The notes below the pieces were generated by a model, which was given only the letters and a program-made list of their open reading frames with translations, made no database searches and was not told where the DNA came from. A stretch of DNA of 43,371 nucleotides, taken from NCBI GenBank assembly GCA_002371295.1, contig DFGZ01000376.1, positions 1 to 43,371 on the forward strand, given 5' to 3'. The translations under genes were made by a program, and so were the position numbers. Source of the DNA: Oribacterium sp. UBA3737 (GTDB lineage Bacteria > Bacillota_A > Clostridia > Lachnospirales > Lachnospiraceae). Within the stretch, counting starts at the first letter, position 1. Each line of letters opens with the position of its first letter. Below, one piece after another: positions 15,449-24,507 of the stretch.

Positions 15449-17638
15449 TTATGAAGATTTATCCCTGAGCTCCTTCAGCATATAGAGAAACTGTGCTTTG
15501 GCAGTGTCATTTTTGATGTCCGGATTCATTATCATTCTCTCATATATCTCACTGTATGATGAGTTCCCTTTGTATTCCGAATCCTTAAGGACCATGGCTG
15601 TCTGGGCAACGCCGGCAGCCCATGACATGTCGCTGCTCATTTTTTTATTGTAAGAGTCTCCTGTCACCGGTACTTCCATCAGGATGCTCTCTCTGCTTCC
15701 CGGCTGCTTGTAGCGTATGCTTACGGTAAGGAGTTCATCGGTGTCGGTAATGTTCCCATGGTCATTCCCGTATTTGGTTTTTACATCGGGTATCTCCATT
15801 GATGAATCCACAGGCACTATTTCATAAAGAACAGTTACACATTGTCCTGAGCCGATCTCGCTGCCATCCCTGGTATCGTCCGCAAAATCTTCAGCATCGA
15901 GCTGCCTCAGTTCGTAGCCTATCTGCCGGTAGCCTTTGATCTTATCGGGATTGAATTCCACCTGCATCTTCGCATCCTCTGCCACAGTGTACATAAGGGA
16001 GTTGAAATCTTTTCTGAGTGCTTTGTCCGCAGCTGATGTGGAATCGATGTATGCGAAATTGCCGTTCCCGTTGTCCGCAAGTGCCTTCATCTTGGAATCT
16101 TTATAGTTTCCTGTTCCTACTCCGAGTACGGACAGGAACACATTACTTTCCTTTTCTTTCTTTATAATCTCAACAAGTTCACTCTCACTGGATGCCCCAA
16201 TGTTAAGGTCCCCGTCTGTGGCGAGTATGACTCTGTTGTTGCCGCCTTCAATGTAGTTATCTCTTGCCAGCTTGTAAGCTGTCTTTATCCCTGCCGCGCC
16301 GTTTGTGCCGCCCCATGCTTCAAGGGAGAGTATGTCCTCGGTTATCTCTTCCTTCCTGTTGCATGTCACGCCTTCGCATATTACAGTGTCACCTCCGGCA
16401 TATGTCACTATTGATATTTTGTCGTCCTCATCCAGCCCGTCGAGAAGCATGAGGAAGGATTTTTGGACAAGAGGCAGCTTATCAGGGTCGAACATGGAAC
16501 CTGATGTATCTATGAGGAATACCACATTTGAACTTATGTTACCGGTAGCTGCTTCTTCTGCCTTAACACCTATCCTTAGAAGCTTAGTATCTTCATTCCA
16601 TGGGGTATCCGCCATCTCGACGGTTACTCCGAATTTGTCATCACCTTCCGGTTTCACATAGTTATAATCAAAGTAGTTGAGCATCTCCTCGGTACGGACT
16701 GAATCGACGGGAATGTCCCTTCCGTTGAAAACCTTCTTTCTCAGGTTCCCGTAGGATGCCGTGTCTATATCCATACCGAAGGTAGAGAACGGGCTTGCCT
16801 TAGTTGACATGAATCTGTTCTCGGAAAAACTCCTGTATTCTTCCGTATTCCAGTCAAAGGATTCTTTTTCTGCCGAAGTCGGCATAGGTAATGGAGCCTC
16901 TTCTGGGGCGGATGCAGCTTCAGCAGCAAAACCGTCAGCCTCCATAATATAGTTGTTCATTGCCCCTAGAGAGCCTGTCATATTCATGCTGCCCTTAAGC
17001 CATGTCCCTGCACTTGTTTCATCATCATATGTCATGCCGTATCCAGGGAGACTATACATAAGTTCCAGCATTTTTTTATAGAGTTTCAGTATTTCTTCAG
17101 TATCAGATATTTTGTATTCGTATAGCTTCTTGTTGGCTATCCCTATGGTTATGCCATCTTTTGGTTCGTAGTATTTGACCCTCCTGAAATATCCTTTGAG
17201 GGATTCTGAAATTTTCTGATACTCTCTAGCAGCCTCCCTTTCTTCTTCCGTGTCGCATGCTTCCAGAAGTCTGTCACTGCTATCTTCGAGAAAACTTCCG
17301 TGGTTAAGCAGCATGTAGTCAACGGAAGGCTTGTCCCGGGATGCTTCATACCCGTCATATGCTTTCCCTGCCATTTCTATGGCTTTTTGAGGGGATAGCT
17401 CTGTTTCTGCGGTATCATCCTTATCATTTACATCCTTTCGGTCATCTCCGGATGTATCCTTCCGGTTTTTTTCTGCATCAGCTTCTGTATTTCCGGTATC
17501 TCCGGCTATATCTTTTTCGCTTTTCATGGTAATGCCGGAGTTATCCTGCGGGGACGGGATATCCAATCCACTCTGGCATGCTGTAAGTGCGATGACTGAT
17601 ACCGCCATCAGACCTTTTGCTATGAGTTTTTTCTTCAT
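15449..17638 (-). CDS. YfbK-like VWA-domain lipoprotein
   Basis: A 729-residue surface lipoprotein with AGGAGG upstream of its ATG. The signal peptide ends in LTAC (Cys21). Residues 30-90 are a low-complexity acidic linker. A helical region follows to about 250. A von Willebrand N-terminal segment (FSTFGMDIDTASYGNLRKK, about 284-340) leads into a VWA domain whose MIDAS motif DTSGSM is at 377-382. The C-terminus (from about 555, GYRQIGYELRQL onward) matches the DUF3520 region of E. coli YfbK. The order is that of the YfbK family, but with a longer N-terminus. The role of the family is not settled; VWA domains bind protein partners through a metal ion. It appears monocistronic, divergent from the gene at 18062. 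Confidence 0.9.
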   Translation of the reverse strand: MKKKLIAKGLMAVSVIALTACQSGLDIPSPQDNSGITMKSEKDIAGDTGNTEADAEKNRKDTSGDDRKDVNDKDDTAETELSPQKAIEMAGKAYDGYEASRDKPSVDYMLLNHGSFLEDSSDRLLEACDTEEEREAAREYQKISESLKGYFRRVKYYEPKDGITIGIANKKLYEYKISDTEEILKLYKKMLELMYSLPGYGMTYDDETSAGTWLKGSMNMTGSLGAMNNYIMEADGFAAEAASAPEEAPLPMPTSAEKESFDWNTEEYRSFSENRFMSTKASPFSTFGMDIDTASYGNLRKKVFNGRDIPVDSVRTEEMLNYFDYNYVKPEGDDKFGVTVEMADTPWNEDTKLLRIGVKAEEAATGNISSNVVFLIDTSGSMFDPDKLPLVQKSFLMLLDGLDEDDKISIVTYAGGDTVICEGVTCNRKEEITEDILSLEAWGGTNGAAGIKTAYKLARDNYIEGGNNRVILATDGDLNIGASSESELVEIIKKEKESNVFLSVLGVGTGNYKDSKMKALADNGNGNFAYIDSTSAADKALRKDFNSLMYTVAEDAKMQVEFNPDKIKGYRQIGYELRQLDAEDFADDTRDGSEIGSGQCVTVLYEIVPVDSSMEIPDVKTKYGNDHGNITDTDELLTVSIRYKQPGSRESILMEVPVTGDSYNKKMSSDMSWAAGVAQTAMVLKDSEYKGNSSYSEIYERMIMNPDIKNDTAKAQFLYMLKELRDKSS

Positions 17639-18061
17639 AAATGCCTCCTGATAACTTGATTAAACTAGGCCTCAGGGATATACAGTCGTGTTGTCCCTTC
17701 ATACATATAGACAGATTTTTATGTTTTAAGGTCACAAATACTGTGAATTTTTTGATTATTTTTTTGGAATGAAAGTACTATTACACATAAGCTTTTAAAC
17801 CAAAGGAATCGGAGAAGGAAGCAATGAATAGTCCTTCAATAGTGATAAATTATAGAAGAGAAAATCTATGAAAATATTACAAGGGGTAGTTGTTTTTTGT
17901 GATTCTTGTCAGAGGTGGCTTGATTCGATAAAATAATGAATCAGAAGAACTTGGGTGGAAAGAAGCTTATTTTAAAGTAGAATTATATTAACAGTATGAA
18001 AGAAATAAAGAGAGTATACGGTACTCGTGAAGGGAAAAATACTTAGGAAAGAGGCTTTTAT
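17639..18061. other. Divergent intergenic region
   Basis: 423 bp between the VWA gene (minus) and the dehydrogenase gene (plus). It has the AGGAGG site for the first and AAAGAGG for the second, and is AT-rich around 17740-17960. I see no gene and no confident promoter pair, repeat or RNA structure. Confidence 0.5.
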
Positions 18062-19201
18062 ATGATTAAAACTGCTGTGATAGGAGTAGGAAACATGGGC
18101 AGCAAATATGCGTCCATGCTTTGGGAGAAAAAAATCGATGGCATGGAGCTTTCGGCATTGACAAGGCTGCGTCCGCCTTATGAAGAACAGCTAAGCGAAG
18201 CTGTAAAATCAGGAATTCCGGTTTTTGATTCGGCAGAGAAGCTTTTCGAGGCTGTGGAGAGCGGTGAGTTAAATCTGGAGGCGGTTGTGATTGCCACACC
18301 TCACATTTCCCATGAGGAAATAGCGGTAAAAGCATTGGCACTGGGGATAAATGTTCTTACGGACAAACCTGCCGGAGTATACAGCAGACAGGCCAGAAAT
18401 ATGGATGAAGCTGCGGAAAGGTCAGGAAAAGTATTTTCTATCATTTTTAATCAACGGACCTTCCCCGTATACAGAAAGCTTAAAGAAATACTTGATAGTG
18501 GGAAATACGGCAAACTTAAGCGCATGAACTGGATAGTTACCGACTGGTACAGACCGGAAAAGTATTATACTTCAAGCTCGTGGCATGCCACATGGAAAAA
18601 AGACGGCGGAGGAGTTCTGCTGAATCAGGCGCCTCATAATCTTGATCTCATCCAGTGGCTTTTTGGCGTTCCTGAGCGGGTGCAGGGTTTCTGTATAGAA
18701 GGACATTTTCATGATATAGAAGTCGAGGACGATGTGACGGCTTACTTTGAGTGGGAAAGCGGAGCAACAGGTTGTTTTATCACCTCTACCGGGGAAGCTC
18801 CCGGAACGAACCGGCTTGAAATATCCCTTGAGGAAGCGACCATAATCTGTGAAGGAAACACGCTGAAAATAGGTGAGACCTATCCTGAGATGAAGATGCC
18901 GGAACCGGATTACAGGGCAGAATCCACGGAGTATTTCAAAAAAATAAACGGAACATGGACAGAGCTTTCTTTCGAAAAAGAGGAGCTTCAGTATGAGAAG
19001 GTTCTTCAGAGCTTTTCGGATGAATGTAACGGAAAGGGAATAAGTATAGCTGCAGGGAGAGAAGGACGAAAGAGTCTTATTCTGTCGAATGCCATATACC
19101 TTTCCTCGTGGGAAAAGAAAATGATAGAGGTACCTGAGCTTGATTCAGAGCATGAATTAGAGTTTGAGGAGGAGTTCGAGACTGCATTAAAGGCGAAGTA
19201 A
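18062..19201 (+). CDS. Gfo/Idh/MocA family oxidoreductase
   Basis: A 379-residue NAD(P)-dependent sugar or inositol-type dehydrogenase. The N-terminal Rossmann motif is VIGVGNMGSKYAS (residues 6-18). TDKPAGVY takes the place of the EKP motif that holds the catalytic lysine. GGGVLLNQAPHNLDLIQWLFG carries the conserved His/Asp pair of the C-terminal domain (GFO_IDH_MocA_C). Length is normal for the family. The substrate cannot be told from sequence, and no sugar pathway genes adjoin it. It ends 35 bp before a terminator, so it is transcribed alone. Confidence 0.9.
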   Translation: MIKTAVIGVGNMGSKYASMLWEKKIDGMELSALTRLRPPYEEQLSEAVKSGIPVFDSAEKLFEAVESGELNLEAVVIATPHISHEEIAVKALALGINVLTDKPAGVYSRQARNMDEAAERSGKVFSIIFNQRTFPVYRKLKEILDSGKYGKLKRMNWIVTDWYRPEKYYTSSSWHATWKKDGGGVLLNQAPHNLDLIQWLFGVPERVQGFCIEGHFHDIEVEDDVTAYFEWESGATGCFITSTGEAPGTNRLEISLEEATIICEGNTLKIGETYPEMKMPEPDYRAESTEYFKKINGTWTELSFEKEELQYEKVLQSFSDECNGKGISIAAGREGRKSLILSNAIYLSSWEKKMIEVPELDSEHELEFEEEFETALKAK

Positions 19202-19236
19202 GCCGGATTACTTATCTAAGCTGAGGTTTATAGAAT

Positions 19237-19278
19237 AAAAAAGGCGGTTCACACATGAGAGTAAACCGCCTTTTTTTT
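19237..19278 (+). terminator. Rho-independent terminator
   Basis: GGCGGTT (19243-19249), preceded by an A run, pairs with AACCGCC (19264-19270), followed by a T run. It closes the dehydrogenase gene. The 19279-19434 stretch after it has no supportable gene. Confidence 0.85.
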
Positions 19279-19434
19279 GCGATAAGGCTGTCAAACACAT
19301 GCCATGATTACATGAGCGTGTATTTGACAGCCATCGCGGGCTTGAGCAGGGGTGAGTGTCCCTGCCCGATTATAGAGTTTGGGGATATATATTTTAAAGA
19401 GAAAGGAGAGTTTCTCTTTAAAAAGCAGATTTAT

Positions 19435-20472
19435 TTATGAGGCTGAAGATATTACTGAATTGCAGGAGGCATATTTTTTACATGATTCCCTGATCCAGTT
19501 AAAACGTTCCTCATCTATATCATTTGGAACGGTACAATCAGCGCCGAGAATTATGCCGGTCTGTCCGCATTCGGAAAGAAGTCCGTAGGTGGCATTTTCC
19601 AGGTCCTCCTTAGAGCCTTTATAAATGACTCCATCCTGTGAGAATCCGCCGATTATGCATTTTCCTTTAAAAAGCTTCTTGGCTTCCTTAAGGCTTGTAT
19701 CTTCCGCAACAACTGCAACACTGTAGGCTGCAGCATCATAAGTTTTGTATAGTCTTAAGTCATTTCCATGACCATGATAACCGCAAATATGTAAGATATT
19801 TGTATTTTTTATCTTTTTGGCCTCATCGAGTACCTTTTTTTCAGCTGGTGCCAGATATTTCTTATGGAAAACCTCATTGAAAAAACCGCCCTGATTATTA
19901 CAGCTGAAATAGATGCCGTCAGCGCCGCATTCAGTCAGAAGCACTCTGTTCAGATCGATGATTCCTTCGGTTAAGATATCCAAAGCATATTTAACCGCAA
20001 CAGGGTCTTCTTTTATGAACCGCTGCATGATTTCTTCATCGGCACCAAAAACAGGGAGCCCCTGGGTGAAAGCATTTCTGAGCACCCAGGCCGCAGAGAA
20101 ACAGGTCACATATATGGGAGCATCAATACCCTTATAAATTTCCATAACTCTTTTGGTGAAATCGATCTGTGCCTTTGCATAAGGTGTGTCAAGCATTGGT
20201 TTTTTGATTTTGTACAGATCAGATGCTTTTTCTATACCACTGACATCCAGCGGCATCATCATGAGCGTATCATTCATTATCTTGATGATATCGGGAACAA
20301 ACTTTTCAAGAGAGGTCTTATGACGGTTGATATTGGCTTCAAGTGCTTCAGGATTAGTCAAACCCATATTCCACTCATAAGGTGATGTGAAATGATGAAA
20401 GAAGGCTATAGGAACCCTGTCTACGGGTTGATTTGAAAATGCCCTTTTGATTCTTTCTTTATTTGTCATCAC
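19435..20472 (-). CDS. Uroporphyrinogen decarboxylase family protein
   Basis: A 345-residue protein with GGGAGGG upstream of its ATG. The start TNKERIKRAFSNQPVDRVPIAFF is the URO-D family opening (PF01208), and LHICGYHGHG and IGGFSQDGVIYKGSKEDLE are conserved C-terminal blocks. In anaerobes most such paralogues are not haem enzymes but methyl or corrinoid transferases (MtbA/MtaA-like); the CGYHGH segment offers possible metal ligands. No haem genes are near. It is divergent from a LysR gene 284 bp away, which probably regulates it. The substrate is unknown. Confidence 0.85.
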   Translation of the reverse strand: MMTNKERIKRAFSNQPVDRVPIAFFHHFTSPYEWNMGLTNPEALEANINRHKTSLEKFVPDIIKIMNDTLMMMPLDVSGIEKASDLYKIKKPMLDTPYAKAQIDFTKRVMEIYKGIDAPIYVTCFSAAWVLRNAFTQGLPVFGADEEIMQRFIKEDPVAVKYALDILTEGIIDLNRVLLTECGADGIYFSCNNQGGFFNEVFHKKYLAPAEKKVLDEAKKIKNTNILHICGYHGHGNDLRLYKTYDAAAYSVAVVAEDTSLKEAKKLFKGKCIIGGFSQDGVIYKGSKEDLENATYGLLSECGQTGIILGADCTVPNDIDEERFNWIRESCKKYASCNSVISSAS

Positions 20473-20756
20473 TAACTGGCCCTCCCTGATACGAACAGAT
20501 TTAATGATCCCTGCGAATACTTCATACTATTCACATATAAAGCCCGGATCATTATCTGTATGTTCCTTCATATTAATTTCATCTATACCTGGCGTAATTA
20601 ATATACTATCCAAATAAATTCTTGTATAATATATAAAAATATTTAAGATATGAAAAAAAGCTATTACCTGCTATGCCGTGAACATAATAAGGAAAGTTTA
20701 CTGCTTGTTGATCAGCATATCTTTTCAGCAGTCAATATTTATAACGGAGTTAAACC
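20473..20756. promoter_or_regulatory. Divergent control region for URO-D and LysR genes
   Basis: 284 bp between divergent genes, the usual setting for a LysR binding site. TATAAT at 20625-20630 is a candidate -10 for the LysR gene. I could not fix a single T-N11-A operator among the AT-rich sequence. Confidence 0.4.
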
Positions 20757-21725
20757 ATGAAGATCAGCGCTCTTAAATATTTAATCGCTATTGCCGAAAC
20801 CGGTTCCTTCAATAAAGCGGCTAAAAGGCTGTTTATTGCCCAGCCTAGTCTGACAAAATCCATGCAGCAGATGGAAACCGAGCTTGGAGTCACACTTTTT
20901 GAGAGAAACAAATCAGGGATACAGCTGACTCCTGAAGGAGAGAAAATATATAAAGAATCCCGGATCATACTGGATTATTATGAGGGATGGAAACAGCTTT
21001 CAGGTAAGGATGAAGCCTTGACTATCAATGCTTATGCCCATATATCACTTGTGGGTTTCCTCATTCCAAAGCTTCATATACCGTTCCAGAAAAATCATGC
21101 CAATGTTCTTCTGAAATATCAGGTAGATGCCGATCCTGTAAAGCTTGTATCATCAAGTCATTCCACTCCATCCATGGCACTGTGCCTTAATCGTGAAAAC
21201 GATAATGATAAGCTGTTAAAGACGATGGGGAATAAAAAAATAACTTTAATGACCGGCTACTATGGCTGCCTTGTCAACAAGGAAAGTCCTCTTGCAAAGT
21301 ACAAAGCCCTTCATTTTTCGGATCTTAAAGGTTATTGTCTGGCCTATCCCAGTCATACATCATCAATTTATAACGATGTATCCGATGTAGTGGCATATTC
21401 CATGCTTTCGGATTTTATTCCTGAACTGGTAAAAGAAATATCAGTTAAGAATCTTATGACCGTGGATTCTGTTCATACAGTCATAAAGATGACCAGTGAA
21501 ATGCCGGAGGTTTTTGCAGTCAGCTTCTATCCTGCAAACTTAAGATATTCCGATTTTGAAAGCGGAAAGCTTGCCTGTATCCCGTTTTATGAACCGGAAA
21601 CGAAGGGAGAGATAAGTCTCGTATACTCGGAAAAGTATTATGAGAGCCTTCCTGCGTACAGGGATCTGGTAGAGCTCATACAGACTGAGGCAGATTCGTT
21701 TTTAAATACAATCAAAAACAGATGA
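20757..21725 (+). CDS. LysR-family transcriptional regulator
   Basis: A 322-residue regulator. The N-terminal helix-turn-helix (MKISALKYLIAIAETGSFNK, then AAKRLFIAQPSLTKSMQQME) and the LFERNKSGIQLTPEG wing are textbook LysR (PF00126). The substrate-binding domain from about residue 90 diverges from the common types. It is divergent from the URO-D-family gene and likely controls it in response to an unknown effector. A hairpin terminator follows. Confidence 0.92.
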   Translation: MKISALKYLIAIAETGSFNKAAKRLFIAQPSLTKSMQQMETELGVTLFERNKSGIQLTPEGEKIYKESRIILDYYEGWKQLSGKDEALTINAYAHISLVGFLIPKLHIPFQKNHANVLLKYQVDADPVKLVSSSHSTPSMALCLNRENDNDKLLKTMGNKKITLMTGYYGCLVNKESPLAKYKALHFSDLKGYCLAYPSHTSSIYNDVSDVVAYSMLSDFIPELVKEISVKNLMTVDSVHTVIKMTSEMPEVFAVSFYPANLRYSDFESGKLACIPFYEPETKGEISLVYSEKYYESLPAYRDLVELIQTEADSFLNTIKNR

Positions 21726-21733
21726 ATACTTAT

Positions 21734-21770
21734 AAGGCGGCTGCTCATTACCAAAGAGCGGCCGCCTTTG
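21734..21770 (+). terminator. Terminator after LysR gene
   Basis: A 13-bp stem with one G-U pair (21734-21746 with 21756-21768) rich in GGCGGC/GCCGCC, followed by a short T run. Confidence 0.7.
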
Positions 21771-21850
21771 GTTATTATGGAAATTCCTGATTTAAAGAAT
21801 AGTTATTCTGTCCGGGAGCTTATTTGAATATGTAAATTTCTCAATATTTA

Positions 21851-21859
21851 TGGTAAAAT
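21851..21859 (+). promoter_or_regulatory. Extended -10 promoter for sensor operon
   Basis: TGGTAAAAT is a TGn-extended -10 element. It lies 41-53 bp before the likely starts of the histidine kinase gene. No good -35 is seen, as is common with extended -10 promoters. It argues against the TTG at 21870 as a start, as that would leave almost no leader. Confidence 0.35.
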
Positions 21860-21899
21860 TAATACATCTTTGCAAAAATATATATATTTTGCACAAAGG

Positions 21900-23390
21900 A
21901 TGGATGAAGTTTTGAGTAATTTGTCACTACGCAAGAGACTGGCTCTCTTGGGAGCAGTCTCCATGATTCCCTTGATTCTTGTGGCCCTGTACCTGATTTT
22001 TGCTCTCTGGAACTATAGTTACGCCTATGACTCCATAGTCAGCAATATGGCAGTGGCCAATCAGTACAATCTGAAATTCAAAGAGTCTGTAGATGAAAAT
22101 CTTTACAAGATCGTAGTAAGCGGTGTCTCTTTTTCCGATATCCCCTCCGACCCGGAGCTTATGGACCCTTACGATGTCCTTCAGGATATCAGAAAAAGCT
22201 TTTCAGAGCTTGAGGAAAAGACGAAGGATCTGGAGAGCCGGAGCTGGCTTAATAACCTGCTTCGAAATGTTGATACTCTGGAGCTGCGTATCGGTGACAT
22301 CCAGAGGAACCTTTCGGATGGAAGCCATTATGACGCCAACATTCGTATGTTGAATGACAATGTCTACATCCTCACAGAACTGATTCAGGACGATATCCAG
22401 TATTATCTTTACTATCAGACCAGAATAATGGAGAAAATGAAGAGCGAGCTTCAGCTGCGTGTGCGTTATTTTGTTGTGTTTGTAGCTCTGCTTTTGTGTT
22501 TCATCGTGGGCATCCTTCTGATGGTAGTCATTCATATCTCAAGAAGTATCACAGTTCCGGTGGAAAATCTCGGCTTCGTTGCACAGGAAATATCTCACGG
22601 AAATCTACAGGCACGGGCTGAATGTATCTCCAGGGACGAAATTTCCGTTTTGGGCGGGCGTATAAACGAAATGGCGGAGAGTCTGGAAAAGATGATGCAG
22701 AAAATCCGCGATGATGAGAAGAAAATGCGTCATGCGGAGCTTAGGCTTCTGCAGGAACAGATCAATCCCCATTTCCTGTACAACACCATGGATACCATTA
22801 TCTGGCTCATTGAAGGCAGAAAGCTTGATGAGGCAGAGGATATGCTTGTATCCCTGAGCAACTTCTTCCGTCTTGTTCTGAGCCATGGACATGAGTATAT
22901 AAGCATTAACGAAGAAGAGCAGCATATAAGAAGCTATCTTGAAATCCAGAAGTTCAGGTACCACGATATTCTGGAATATGAGATAAACATGGATCCGAAG
23001 CTCTATGAGTATCGTATTCTGAAGATGACCCTGCAGCCGCTTGTGGAGAATGCTCTTTACCACGGCATAAAGAACAAACGTGAGCCCGGTATGATTCATA
23101 TCACAGGACAGCTCAGGGAATCGGACATCATGTTCCAGGTATCTGACGACGGAATAGGCATGGACGATGCGACTCTTATGAAGCTAAGGATCGCCATCAC
23201 AAAGCCCTGTAAGGATACAGATTCAGGATTCGGAATGGCCAATGTTAACGAACGTATACGCATGAATTTCGGACCGGAGTACGGTCTGACCCTTGATTCA
23301 GCACCGGGTGGAGGAACCATAGTCACAGTGCGTATTCCAAAGGAGAAAATTGCAGATGTTGATTCTGAGGAAAAGGGAGAATCGTCATGA
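21900..23390 (+). CDS. YesM/LytS-type sensor histidine kinase
   Basis: The start is uncertain: ATG 21900 (496 residues), TTG 21912 (better spaced from AAAGGATGG) or TTG 21870. Counting from 21870: membrane segment 26-47, a helical extracellular domain of about 150 residues, membrane segment 200-222, a HAMP linker to 275, the HisKA-type segment QEQINPHFLYN with phospho-acceptor His301, and an ATPase domain with GYGIKN-like LVENALYHGIKN and DDGIGMD. This is the YesM/LytS family (His_kinase PF06580). It overlaps the next gene, a sugar-binding lipoprotein, by 4 bases (ATGA), and a YesN-type regulator follows. The three together match the XylFII-LytS-YesN type of sugar sensor known in clostridia. 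Confidence 0.9.
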   Translation: MDEVLSNLSLRKRLALLGAVSMIPLILVALYLIFALWNYSYAYDSIVSNMAVANQYNLKFKESVDENLYKIVVSGVSFSDIPSDPELMDPYDVLQDIRKSFSELEEKTKDLESRSWLNNLLRNVDTLELRIGDIQRNLSDGSHYDANIRMLNDNVYILTELIQDDIQYYLYYQTRIMEKMKSELQLRVRYFVVFVALLLCFIVGILLMVVIHISRSITVPVENLGFVAQEISHGNLQARAECISRDEISVLGGRINEMAESLEKMMQKIRDDEKKMRHAELRLLQEQINPHFLYNTMDTIIWLIEGRKLDEAEDMLVSLSNFFRLVLSHGHEYISINEEEQHIRSYLEIQKFRYHDILEYEINMDPKLYEYRILKMTLQPLVENALYHGIKNKREPGMIHITGQLRESDIMFQVSDDGIGMDDATLMKLRIAITKPCKDTDSGFGMANVNERIRMNFGPEYGLTLDSAPGGGTIVTVRIPKEKIADVDSEEKGESS

Positions 23391-24484
23391 CAGGATGGTA
23401 TAACACAGAAAAAGAAGGGATTCTCCATAGACATAAGCTTAGGAACATCCTTAAAAGAAAATACGGATATAAAGCTCTTGCACTCAGTTTGATGTTTACC
23501 CTTATGTCCGGCGCCTTAGCATCCTGCAGTCCTTTTAACGTGGAAGAAACAAGCGGGAATATGCTGACACTTGAAACAGAACCGGCAGGCGATCTTATCC
23601 GGGTGGGTTTTTCCCAGCTTGGATCGGAATCCAAATGGCGCCGTGCCAACAGCATCAGCATAAAGGATTCACTTAAGGTAGAGAATGGTTTCTTCCTTCA
23701 GTTTAACAACGCCCGTCAGAAACAGGAAAGTCAGATAAAGGCAATCCGTGGGTTTATTTCCCAGCAGGTGGATTATATAGTCTTTTGTCCGGTAACGGAG
23801 GATGGGTGGGACACAGTCTTACGGGAGGCAAAGGCTGCGGAGATTCCTGTCATAATCCTTGACCGCCAGGTCTCCTCGGATGACTCCCTCTACACCACGT
23901 GGATAGGAGAGAATATGCGTAAGGAAGGCGAGAATGCCGGAAGATGGCTTGCGAAGATTCTTGATGAACGGGGAAAAAGCAGTGATAAGATAAACATTAT
24001 CGAGCTCCTCGGAACCCGCGGTTCCTCCAGCCAGATAGGAAGAAGCATTGGCTTTGACTCTGTCTGCGACAAGCATGATAACTGGGTGCTGCTGGATCGT
24101 GAGGATGGAGAATTTACTACTGCCAAGGGGCAGGAGGTCATGGCAGGCTTTCTCAAAAAATATGATGACATAGACGTTGTGGTGTGCCAGAACGATGATA
24201 TGGCCATAGGTGCGGTACAGGCTATGCAGGAAGCAGGGATGGACCTTCAAAGTGATGATAAGCCTATCATCATTTCATTCGATGCCAGCCGTCAGGGACT
24301 GGAGATGGTGATGCAGGGAATAATCGATGTGGATGTGGAGTGTAATCCCGCAAGCGGACCACAGCTTTCCGATGTCATACATGAGATGGAACAGGGTAAT
24401 GAGGTGGAAAAGGCTTACTATATGGATGAGAAGGTTTTCACCAGGGACAATGCCTCCAGATTTGTAGATGAGCGGACATATTAA
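23387..24484 (+). CDS. Sugar-binding lipoprotein, probable sensor subunit
   Basis: A 365-residue protein overlapping the kinase gene by ATGA. A long signal peptide ends in a LASC lipobox (Cys near residue 47). The rest is a Peripla_BP_4 sugar-binding domain: VGFSQLGSESKWRRANSI, QVDYIVFCPVTEDGWDTVL and VVCQNDDMAIGAVQAMQEAG. It is plainly a paralogue of the transporter binding protein at 27650 (shared GF-Q-G-ES-WR, DYIV--P---GWDTVL and VVCQND--A-GA). Here it sits with signalling genes and no permease, so it probably binds extracellular arabinose and signals through the kinase, as XylFII does for xylose with LytS. Ligand identity is inference. Confidence 0.88.
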   Translation: MTGWYNTEKEGILHRHKLRNILKRKYGYKALALSLMFTLMSGALASCSPFNVEETSGNMLTLETEPAGDLIRVGFSQLGSESKWRRANSISIKDSLKVENGFFLQFNNARQKQESQIKAIRGFISQQVDYIVFCPVTEDGWDTVLREAKAAEIPVIILDRQVSSDDSLYTTWIGENMRKEGENAGRWLAKILDERGKSSDKINIIELLGTRGSSSQIGRSIGFDSVCDKHDNWVLLDREDGEFTTAKGQEVMAGFLKKYDDIDVVVCQNDDMAIGAVQAMQEAGMDLQSDDKPIIISFDASRQGLEMVMQGIIDVDVECNPASGPQLSDVIHEMEQGNEVEKAYYMDEKVFTRDNASRFVDERTY

Positions 24485-24507
24485 AAGAGCGGAGGAACAG
24501 AGGCAGT